A stretch of DNA of 6,710 nucleotides from Gammaproteobacteria bacterium. Lineage in GTDB: Bacteria; Pseudomonadota; Gammaproteobacteria; Steroidobacterales; Steroidobacteraceae. The notes beneath the pieces were generated by a model, which was not told where the DNA came from, made no database searches, and saw only the letters and a list, made by a program, of their open reading frames with translations. Positions 1 through 5,387 of this stretch are shown one piece after another (position 1 is the first letter of the stretch; each line of letters begins with the position of its first letter). The stretch is taken from positions 1 through 6,710 of the forward strand of contig JASHSR010000106.1 of NCBI GenBank assembly GCA_030038645.1, read 5' to 3'. The position numbers and the translations under genes are program-made.

Positions 1-40
1 CCGGTGAAAATAGCGCGCCCGCATATTAGCGAAATACATC

Positions 41-73
41 AAAAATGAAAATAGTAAAGCCCGGTGGCTTTAC
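41..73 (-). terminator. Intrinsic terminator after the enolase-superfamily gene
   Basis: Read on the minus strand, positions 73-54 form a perfect 8-bp stem (GTAAAGCC/GGCTTTAC) closing a 4-nt loop. The T-rich run TATTTTCATTTTT (53-41) follows at once. The hairpin starts 26 nt past the TGA of the gene at 100-1305, in the right orientation to end its transcript. The stem is only half GC but perfectly paired with a good T-tract, so a Rho-independent terminator is the natural reading. The reverse strand lacks an equivalent T-tract. Confidence 0.85.
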
Positions 74-99
74 GGCCAAGCCGGCCGAAGAGCCGCGGC

Positions 100-1305
100 T
101 CAGCCGCCCGGATAGTCTTCGGCGAGACTCTTGTACGAGACGTCTATCGCGGGGTCGGTGCCTCGGTAGGCGTGTGCGCGGAGCACGTCCTCGCGCAGCT
201 CGATGTCGAGGCCCGGACCGTCGGGCGGGATGATGTAGCCGTTCTCCCAGCGGAAGGGCTTCACCAGGATCTCGTCGTAGAAGCCCGCCCACCGCTCGAT
301 GCCTTCGGTGATGAGGAAATTGGGGCAGCACGCGGCGACGTGGATGCTCGCCATCGCCTCGACCGGTCCTGAATACACGTGCGGCGCGAGCTGCGCGTAG
401 TGGGTCTCGGCCATGCTCGCGATCTTCTTCGCCTCGAGGATTCCGCCCACGCGAGCCACGGCCGGCTGTACGATGCTCGCGGCTCGTGTCTCGAGCAGCT
501 CGCGAAACTCGTATTTGGTCGAGAGCCTCTCCCCCGAAGCGACGGGTATGCTGGTGAACTGAGCGACCCTGGCCATTTCAACTTTGTTTTCCGGCGGTGT
601 GGGCTCCTCGAGCCACAGCGGATCGTATTTTTCCAATCGCCGGGCCAACCGGATCGCGCTCGAGGTGGTCATCTGACCGTGGGTTCCGATGATGATGTCG
701 CATTTGTCGCCGACAGCTTCTCGAACCGCTTGAGTGATGGCCTCGGCGCGCGCCAAGGTCGCCGGCGCGAGCTGGAATGGCGCGTGCACGGTCGCGAGGC
801 CGACGGGATCGAACTTCAGCGCGGTGAAGCCCTCCTTCAGGTAATAGGCGGCGCGCTCGGCAAAGGCGTCGGGCTCGCCCCGCATGTAACCCCGCCTCGG
901 CTGCGACGGATCCGGGTAAATATAGGTGTAGGTCCGAATTCTCTCGTGGTACCGGCCGCCGAGCAGGTTGTAGATCGGCTGGCCGGTGGCCTTGCCGATG
1001 ATGTCCCAACAGGCGATCTCGAATGCGCTGATGATGGCGACTTTGGTCAGGTCCGGATGCTGGTCGTAGCCGCTCGCGTAAATCCTCCTCCACATCGATT
1101 CGATATTGAATGGATCGGAGCCCATCACGAACCGCTGTCCGACCGACTCGATCAACTTGACGGCCGCATTGGGATTGAAGGGGATCTCGAACGCCTCACC
1201 GATACCCCTGATCCCGTCGTTGGTCGTCAGAGCGACGAATACCCAGTTTCTGCCTCCGAACCCGTGAGGATCGACGACATAGGTTTTCAGGTCCACGATC
1301 TTCAT
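100..1305 (-). CDS. Mandelate racemase/muconate lactonizing (enolase superfamily) dehydratase-like protein
   Basis: This 401-aa protein is a cytoplasmic enolase-superfamily enzyme. The family abstracts the proton alpha to a carboxylate on a Mg2+ centre, usually to dehydrate or racemise acid sugars. The N-terminal capping domain covers about residues 1-125, followed by the barrel with K164 (LKFDP), H209 (GTHG), E233 (WLEEP), E259 (SGER), H309 (APHV) and E334 (ITEG). From memory, E. coli galactonate dehydratase has D183, H185, E209, E235, H285 and E310; the spacing here matches exactly, which favours a galactonate-dehydratase-type active site with a His pair. The oddity is residue 207, equivalent to ligand Asp183, which is Gly (codon GGA, 687-685). 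Substrate cannot be told. The ATG at 1305 follows a weak GGTGG. The gene is divergent from the DUF4279 gene and ends at the terminator at 41-73. Family is certain; exact reaction is unknown. Confidence 0.93.
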   Translation of the reverse strand: MKIVDLKTYVVDPHGFGGRNWVFVALTTNDGIRGIGEAFEIPFNPNAAVKLIESVGQRFVMGSDPFNIESMWRRIYASGYDQHPDLTKVAIISAFEIACWDIIGKATGQPIYNLLGGRYHERIRTYTYIYPDPSQPRRGYMRGEPDAFAERAAYYLKEGFTALKFDPVGLATVHAPFQLAPATLARAEAITQAVREAVGDKCDIIIGTHGQMTTSSAIRLARRLEKYDPLWLEEPTPPENKVEMARVAQFTSIPVASGERLSTKYEFRELLETRAASIVQPAVARVGGILEAKKIASMAETHYAQLAPHVYSGPVEAMASIHVAACCPNFLITEGIERWAGFYDEILVKPFRWENGYIIPPDGPGLDIELREDVLRAHAYRGTDPAIDVSYKSLAEDYPGG

Positions 1306-1360
1306 GCGCCACCACCCGCGTTCGCGCCGCGGGCCGCGCGCCGCGCCGCCTCGATGCGCG

Positions 1361-1380
1361 CGTGCATCTTACCCCGCCGG
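1361..1380 (-). promoter_or_regulatory. GTAAGATGC box, copy 1 (toward the enolase-family gene)
   Basis: On the minus strand GTAAGATGC (1372-1364) lies 60 nt upstream of the ATG at 1305. TAAGAT (1371-1366) matches the sigma-70 -10 consensus at 4 of 6 positions. The 20-bp context equals copy 3 (6553-6572) apart from one T/C change and one missing G. It forms an inverted repeat with copy 2 in the same divergent gap. No good -35 is visible, so this could be a promoter core or an activator/repressor site. Confidence 0.5.
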
Positions 1381-1403
1381 ACGGCGCACGCGTGCGGGTG
1401 GAG

Positions 1404-1439
1404 TTGCCATGGATAGCTCCGCCGGGCGTAAGATGCGCG
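1404..1439 (+). promoter_or_regulatory. Putative promoter with GTAAGATGC box, copy 2 (toward the DUF4279 gene)
   Basis: TTGCCA (1404-1409, 5/6 to the -35 consensus) and TAAGAT (1429-1434, 4/6 to the -10) are separated by 19 bp, slightly longer than ideal. The -10 lies 39 nt before the ATG at 1474. The segment 1420-1439 read in reverse complement is identical to 6553-6572 at 19 of 20 positions, too close for chance between unrelated gaps 5 kb apart. Promoter function is inferred; the repetition is directly seen. Confidence 0.55.
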
Positions 1440-1473
1440 TCCTGCCGCCCGTGGCCGACCGCGAGAGTCCAGC

Positions 1474-1974
1474 ATGGCCCTTCCCAGCCCTGCCCAGTTG
1501 CCGGAACAGCCGTTCGAGATCTCCCTTTCGATTCGCCATCCGGCGATCGACCCCGCCGAGATCTCCCGAACGCTCGACATCGAGCCGATCGAGGCCTTTC
1601 GCGCCGGCGACCCTCGGGCGCACGGCTCTCTCGAGGCGGAAGCGCGGACGCACTCCGAGACGTATTGGGTCGCCGTGTTCAGTCCCGACACGTGGCCGAT
1701 GCACGCCCTTACGCCATTCTGGCCCGAAGCGACCGCCCGGGCGCTGCGTCGCAATTCGCGCCTGGCGCTCGAAGTGCGACTTGCCATGGTCTGCGATCAC
1801 CTGCGAACTCGTCACCGCGAGTTCCTGCAGCGCCTGCACGCCGAGGGAGGCCGGATCGCGTTGCGCGTCACGCTCTCCCCGCAGGAGGTGACTTCCTTCA
1901 CGCTGCCACAGTCCGTCGGTCGCGCGCTGACCGAGCTCGGCATCGCGATCGAATTCGATCTCTCCGCTGGTTGA
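1474..1974 (+). CDS. DUF4279 family protein
   Basis: This 166-aa soluble protein has no signal peptide or membrane segment. It carries the pattern I associate with DUF4279: an early strand ending in RHPAIDPAEIS (21-31), FRAGDPR (42-48) where relatives often have W-R-A-G, the strand YWVAVFS (64-70), and a closing LGIAIEFDL strand (155-163). The family has no established biochemical function; it is a small alpha/beta domain scattered through bacteria. The chosen ATG has a modest GAGAG element about 8 nt upstream and starts just before the conserved core. The gene is head of a likely two-gene unit with the dehydrogenase 49 bp downstream, and divergent from the enolase-family gene. Codon third positions are GC-rich, like its neighbours. 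The family call is from recalled motif shape. Confidence 0.8.
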   Translation: MALPSPAQLPEQPFEISLSIRHPAIDPAEISRTLDIEPIEAFRAGDPRAHGSLEAEARTHSETYWVAVFSPDTWPMHALTPFWPEATARALRRNSRLALEVRLAMVCDHLRTRHREFLQRLHAEGGRIALRVTLSPQEVTSFTLPQSVGRALTELGIAIEFDLSAG

Positions 1975-2023
1975 GGCGGCAGCATCGCCGGGCACTTCGC
2001 CGGATGCGACGAGGAGAGTCACG

Positions 2024-2839
2024 ATGGGGCGCGTAGCGCTGGTTACCGGTGCCAGCAGTGGAATCGGAAGGGCCATGGCACTCGCCCTGCTCGAGGCGGG
2101 CCACCGCGTCGTGCTCTCCGCGACCGATGCCAAGGCGCTCGAGGACACGCGCCAGTCGAGTCATGCCGGCGATCGCGCAGCAGTCGTACCCGCCGACCTC
2201 AGCAGGGAACCCGAGCTTCCCGTGCTCGCACGAGCTGCCGAAGAGGCCTTCGGTCAGGTCGATATTCTGGTCAACAACGCAGGCGTAGCCGGCAACCCGG
2301 CGCGACATCCGCAAGAGATGGACCGTCAGGAAATGCGCCGAGTGTTCGAGATCAACACCTTCGCGCCGATACACCTCACCCAGCTGCTCCTCCAACCCAT
2401 GGTCCGGCGCGGCTGGGGCCGGATCGTGTTCATCAGCACGAGCCTCGATACGATGCTGCGCTTCATGCCCTACGGCATGACCAAGGCCGCGGGAGAGGCC
2501 TTCATCGCGGCACTGTCCACTTCCCTGCACTCCACGGGGGTGACCGCAAACGTGCTGGTACCGGGCGGCATGACCGCAACGCGCATGACACAGCGGCGGG
2601 GAGATCCCGGAACGATGCTTCAGCCGCAGATCATGGGTCCGCCCATCGCGTGGCTGGCATCGGACGCATCGGGCCGCGTAACGGGGCGACGGTTCATCGC
2701 TGCCAGATGGAACGCAGCGCTCACCGCCGAGCAGGCGGCGCAGGCGGCAGGATCACCTGTCGCATGGAGCGGGCACAGCGATCGAGCGATCAGTCCGGCC
2801 GACTTCGCAGCGACGGAGAATAAGCCGGCGCCGCGATGA
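2024..2839 (+). CDS. Classical short-chain dehydrogenase/reductase (SDR)
   Basis: This 271-aa NAD(P)-dependent oxidoreductase has a Rossmann fold: cofactor loop TGASSGIG (8-15), NNAG (84-87), structural Asn111, and catalytic Y150 with K154 (YGMTK). The catalytic serine is S138 or S140; the stretch before Tyr is about one residue shorter than usual, so the exact Ser is uncertain. PGG (180-182) follows the core. The tail has PPIAWLASDAS (206-216) and VTGRRFIAARWN, a C-terminal pattern seen in an oxidoreductase subgroup often found in catabolic clusters. Asp57-58 suggests the usual adenine-pocket strand, but NAD versus NADP preference cannot be fixed. The start is well supported: GAGGAG at 2011-2016 lies 7 nt before ATG. 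It probably shares a transcript with the DUF4279 gene. Substrate is unknown. Confidence 0.93.
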   Translation: MGRVALVTGASSGIGRAMALALLEAGHRVVLSATDAKALEDTRQSSHAGDRAAVVPADLSREPELPVLARAAEEAFGQVDILVNNAGVAGNPARHPQEMDRQEMRRVFEINTFAPIHLTQLLLQPMVRRGWGRIVFISTSLDTMLRFMPYGMTKAAGEAFIAALSTSLHSTGVTANVLVPGGMTATRMTQRRGDPGTMLQPQIMGPPIAWLASDASGRVTGRRFIAARWNAALTAEQAAQAAGSPVAWSGHSDRAISPADFAATENKPAPR

Positions 2840-2984
2840 ATGCCCTGGAATGCCGGAGCGGGGGATCGAAGCTGCACGCAAGCCATTGAACCTCAAAGCT
2901 CACCTTCCGGGATGCGTCAACGGTACCCCGTGCGGCACCGCGCCCCTTGTCGCGGCTGTGAATGGGCAACCATGGACGCACAGC

Positions 2985-3452
2985 TCAGGGGCGGAATAGC
3001 CGGGGATCGAGCGTGAATGGAACGACCCGCGCAATATTGATGCGTGAGACGTCCGGATGACGATGATTGATCAGAACGTTGTGATCGGGCACCCCGTTCA
3101 ATGACATGATCACCGATGGAACGATCAACAACGACTCCTTCACTTCATCGAGCCACTGGTCGCCCAGCTGTTGCGTATCGACCTCACGCTGAGCCCAGTC
3201 TGAACGCAAGGCATTCAGGTCGATGATCCGCTGCGACAGCTCATCAGGCGCCTCGTATTCGACCATCGATTGGGACGGTAGCAAGGTGGGATCAGTAACG
3301 TGCACACGCTTTTCGAGTGCAGCCAATGACGGCACCGTGGAGCAATACGTAACGGGACGACCCTGAGTATTCCAACGGCCGGAATGGAGTAATCCATAAC
3401 CGCCGGTGAAATCGCGCGCGCGCCTGGCGCTTGAGAGGCGCCACAAGCGCAT
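2985..3452 (-). CDS. RES-domain toxin of a type II toxin-antitoxin system (ParT/MbcT-like)
   Basis: This 155-aa RES-domain protein acts in the cytoplasm. Characterised relatives either degrade NAD+ (MbcT and Pseudomonas Res) or ADP-ribosylate a metabolic enzyme (ParT). The whole domain is present: GRWNTQGRPVTYCS (25-38), SLAALEKRVHV (42-52), LLIVPSV (108-114) and NVLINHRHPD (125-134). The Arg26-Tyr36-Glu47 spacing (10 and 11) agrees with the conserved active-site triad as I recall it for this family, so the toxin looks intact. Its ATG directly follows the antitoxin TGA with no intervening base and no strong Shine-Dalgarno, implying translational coupling. GC over 3001-3420 is about 56% by hand count, clearly below the flanking genes, which suits horizontal acquisition. 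NAD+ hydrolysis versus protein modification cannot be decided here. Confidence 0.9.
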   Translation of the reverse strand: MRLWRLSSARRARDFTGGYGLLHSGRWNTQGRPVTYCSTVPSLAALEKRVHVTDPTLLPSQSMVEYEAPDELSQRIIDLNALRSDWAQREVDTQQLGDQWLDEVKESLLIVPSVIMSLNGVPDHNVLINHRHPDVSRINIARVVPFTLDPRLFRP

Positions 3453-3899
3453 TCAGGCGGCCGCGCCCCAGTCGATCTTGGCTAGAAGCTGCTCGACGAG
3501 CCTTGCGCCCGCCTCCGTTCGTGCCCACTCCAGCGGTACGGTGCCGCTCAGTTCACCGAGGGGTTCGCGAAGCCAGCGATTCGCCCGCACGACGTCGCCG
3601 AACACGTCTTCCGCCAACGCCTGAACGCGTGCCATTCGCACGAGACGATCCGATTCCTCGACCGTGAGGCGTTCGTTCTTCGCCTGACGATGCCGTCGGG
3701 TGCGCGCGGGAATGATGAACCGCTGGATTTCCGCATCCGAAAACAGCCCGCGGCGTTGAACATGCGCAAGCGCTCGCAGCGGGATGCGATACGAAACCAC
3801 GCGCGCCAAGTCCGCGGCGGACGCAATTTCGGTCCCTAGCAAGCTCCTTCCGCCGAGCTTCTCGTAGACCGCCCTCACCACAGGCTCTCGATTCTGCAC
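3453..3899 (-). CDS. Xre/MbcA/ParS-type antitoxin (DUF2384 toxin-binding domain)
   Basis: This 148-aa partner of the RES toxin binds and blocks the toxin and normally represses its own operon. An Xre-like helix-turn-helix region spans about residues 35-85 (from IPLRALAHVQRRG to LTVEESDRLVRMARV). The toxin-binding domain follows: VFGD (99-102), ANRWL (106-110), LSGTVPLEW (118-126) and TEAGARLVEQLLAKI (128-142). The proposed start is GTG at 3899 because it lies just downstream of a recognisable promoter (3937-3965) and has GAGGAG 11 nt upstream. No ATG in this frame lies between promoter and conserved domain; GTG at 3881 and 3878 are alternatives. The frame is open further upstream into the esterase remnant (ATG 4157), so automatic calls may give a longer, chimeric protein. 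The length here is normal for the family. Confidence 0.85.
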   Translation of the reverse strand: MQNREPVVRAVYEKLGGRSLLGTEIASAADLARVVSYRIPLRALAHVQRRGLFSDAEIQRFIIPARTRRHRQAKNERLTVEESDRLVRMARVQALAEDVFGDVVRANRWLREPLGELSGTVPLEWARTEAGARLVEQLLAKIDWGAAA

Positions 3900-3910
3900 A
3901 GTTGCGACGG

Positions 3911-3916
3911 CTCCTC
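3911..3916 (-). promoter_or_regulatory. Shine-Dalgarno supporting the GTG start of the antitoxin
   Basis: GAGGAG on the minus strand lies 11 nt before GTG at 3899, inside the predicted 5' leader (transcription start expected near 3930). The spacing is a little long, but this is the only strong purine-rich site between promoter and coding domain. It supports a non-ATG start. Confidence 0.5.
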
Positions 3917-3922
3917 GCCATC

Positions 3923-3965
3923 CGGCAATATGCCCTATTCTACATCGGCATATTGCCGCACGCAA
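3923..3965 (-). promoter_or_regulatory. Antitoxin-toxin promoter embedded in a perfect inverted-repeat operator
   Basis: On the minus strand a TTGCGT -35 (3965-3960) and TAGAAT -10 (3942-3937, 5/6 to consensus) are exactly 17 bp apart. CGGCAATATGCC (3923-3934) and GGCATATTGCCG (3947-3958, plus-strand reading) are perfect 12-bp inverted repeats separated by 12 bp. One arm covers most of the -35/-10 spacer and the other the expected start region, so a bound repressor would block RNA polymerase. Each arm is itself nearly palindromic (GGCA-3nt-TGCC), giving four half-sites with the two centres 23 bp apart. The obvious ligand is the adjacent Xre-like antitoxin, alone or with toxin. Confidence 0.85.
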
Positions 3966-3977
3966 TCTGCATTCGGG

Positions 3978-4157
3978 GCGCAAGGCGTCCACCGGCGGTG
4001 CCGCGAACGGGATCCCCTTGAACGAGGTGACGCCGTCGACCGTGACACCTTTCACGCGCCCGCCCGTCACCGAGACGATTCCGATCTGTGCGGCCGCGGG
4101 CCGTGCACACACCAACGCGATCACAGCGAGCGCCGCGGCAAGCCATGGATTTTGCAT
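3978..4157 (-). pseudogene. 5' remnant of a secreted type-B carboxylesterase
   Basis: From ATG 4157 about 60 codons survive. A hydrophobic export signal (residues 1-24, ending ARPAAAQ) is followed by the conserved opening of carboxylesterase/para-nitrobenzyl esterase proteins: VTGGRVKG, then FKGIPFAAPPVDALR (46-60; relatives have PPVG-LR). After LR the homology stops abruptly at about position 3978. Family members run about 500 aa, so the nucleophile-containing core and everything else are missing, and no C-terminal piece is recognisable in 2840-2984. GGGGA lies about 6 nt before the ATG. The frame does not stop at the break but continues into the antitoxin. The gene once followed the O-methyltransferase (95-bp gap). 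The remnant cannot be an active esterase; whether its signal peptide is still expressed is unknown. Confidence 0.8.
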
Positions 4158-4252
4158 CGAAGTCCCCGTGTGAAAGTCACCTCTCACCACGTGCGCACCC
4201 TGGCCCGGCTTGTCATTGCTTGGGGATGGCTGCCGACCGATCGTGGTCTGCG

Positions 4253-5293
4253 CTACATCTGCGTCGCTTCGAGGATCGACTGGAAGCCCCCAGTCGGAAC
4301 GACGCGCTCGAGGCGCCAGCCGCTTGCCGCGAGGAGCTTCTCGTATGTGCCGCGCGTACGCTCCTGCCCAACGCTCCACGCGAGCATGGCGAAATCCAAG
4401 AAGGCCGGCCATGTCGGCTGCGCGGATTCGCTCCCAGGCTGCGGAGGTTGCGGCAACAGCACCTCGATCAGCAGCACCTTGCCTCGTGGAGGAGCGGCGC
4501 TGCGCACCTGCCGCAGGATCGAGACCGCATGCTCGTCATCCCAATCGTGAATCACCTGCATGAGGAGGTAAGCCTCTGCGCGCGGGAGGGCATCCTTGAA
4601 GAAGTCGCCTCCCACGGCGCTCATGCGATTTCCGAGCCGGTCCCGGACCGAATCGACCACGATCGGTTGATCGAAGAGCGTGCCTGTAGCGTCAGGCACG
4701 TTGTCGAGCACGGCCCTCAGCAAATGGCCCTGCCCGCCGCCGATATCGGCGAACGATCGGTACTGGGAGAAATCGTACGCCGTGAGTAGCGCCGCGACAT
4801 CCCCGCGGCTCTTGGAAGTCATCGCCTCGTCGAAGACTTTTGCGAGGTGGGGATGGGCGCTCAGCCATTCCCAGACGCCGCCCGCCGCCAGCGCCTCAAC
4901 GGCGGGACGCCCTGTCTTGAGCGAATGATCCAACTGCTCGAATAGCGGCCAGGTCGGTCCGACGAGACGGACATAGCCCTGCAGCGACTGCGGGTGATCG
5001 CTGCGCAGGAGGCGCGACCGAGTCGTGTGGCGGAATCGCCCCGAGCCTGCGTCCTCGAAGACGCCGAACGTTACGGCATAGCGCATGACGCGCAAGAGGG
5101 CCTCGGCGTTGACCCCGGCCTTCGCTGCGACTTCCGCGACGGTCGCCGGTGCGTCTCCGAGTGCGTCGGCGATGCGGAAGTCCGTAATCAGCTGCGCGCA
5201 TCTCGAGATGCCGCATCCCTCCAGGAGGCTGAGGAGTCCGTTGAGCTCGCTCTGAGCGACCGGCGCGGTCAAGGACGAAGATTGTTCAGCCAT
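4253..5293 (-). CDS. SAM-dependent O-methyltransferase (family 2, acetylserotonin/hydroxyindole type)
   Basis: This 346-aa protein is a small-molecule O-methyltransferase with an N-terminal dimerisation/winged-helix domain (about 18-95) and a C-terminal Rossmann SAM domain. Motif I is DIGGGQGHL (183-191). The acidic residue binding the SAM ribose is probably D208 (FDQP). GGDFF (228-232) and the VIHDWDDE motif (247-254) follow, with H249 as the expected catalytic base, then KVLLIE (272-277). Relatives methylate phenolic hydroxyls of polyketides, flavonoids, phenazines or carotenoid-like compounds; the acceptor cannot be predicted. The length is typical. ATG 5293 has GAGGAG at 5305-5300, 6 nt upstream. 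It lies 94 bp downstream of the MetX-like hydrolase on the same strand and upstream of the truncated esterase. No catalytic residue appears lost. Confidence 0.92.
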   Translation of the reverse strand: MAEQSSSLTAPVAQSELNGLLSLLEGCGISRCAQLITDFRIADALGDAPATVAEVAAKAGVNAEALLRVMRYAVTFGVFEDAGSGRFRHTTRSRLLRSDHPQSLQGYVRLVGPTWPLFEQLDHSLKTGRPAVEALAAGGVWEWLSAHPHLAKVFDEAMTSKSRGDVAALLTAYDFSQYRSFADIGGGQGHLLRAVLDNVPDATGTLFDQPIVVDSVRDRLGNRMSAVGGDFFKDALPRAEAYLLMQVIHDWDDEHAVSILRQVRSAAPPRGKVLLIEVLLPQPPQPGSESAQPTWPAFLDFAMLAWSVGQERTRGTYEKLLAASGWRLERVVPTGGFQSILEATQM

Positions 5294-5314
5294 CGGAGAC
5301 TCCTCACTTCAAAC

Positions 5315-5320
5315 ATTGTA
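5315..5320 (-). promoter_or_regulatory. Possible -10 element of the O-methyltransferase gene
   Basis: TACAAT on the minus strand (5/6 to TATAAT) sits 21 nt before the ATG at 5293, predicting a very short leader that still includes the Shine-Dalgarno. No convincing -35 hexamer is found 16-18 bp upstream, so the site is tentative. If real, the methyltransferase can be transcribed independently of the hydrolase gene. Confidence 0.35.
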
Positions 5321-5387
5321 TTCGGGTCGCGGCAGCACATGCGCCGGATCCTCGGTCGGGTATGATTTCGTGCCGCAAGGTGGCCGC

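Noticed and set aside
379..1416. Long plus-strand frame (345 codons) opposite the enolase-family gene
   Set aside because: It is antisense to a gene with a complete set of conserved catalytic residues. Long opposite-strand frames are expected in GC-rich DNA, and the peptide shows no domain.
1369..2148. Minus-strand 259-codon frame opposite the DUF4279 gene and SDR start
   Set aside because: It is a shadow frame: it crosses the intergenic gap and two well-supported plus-strand starts and contains no family motif.
2840..2984. Search for a bidirectional terminator or esterase 3' remnant in the convergent gap
   Set aside because: Only short imperfect stems (for example GCTGTG/CACAGC with an 18-nt loop) without T-runs were found, and no frame resembles an esterase C-terminus.
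4158..4412. Upstream extension of the antitoxin/esterase frame to ATG 4412
   Set aside because: This part overlaps the 3' end of the O-methyltransferase and encodes no conserved sequence. The esterase signal peptide starts cleanly at ATG 4157 with its own ribosome site.
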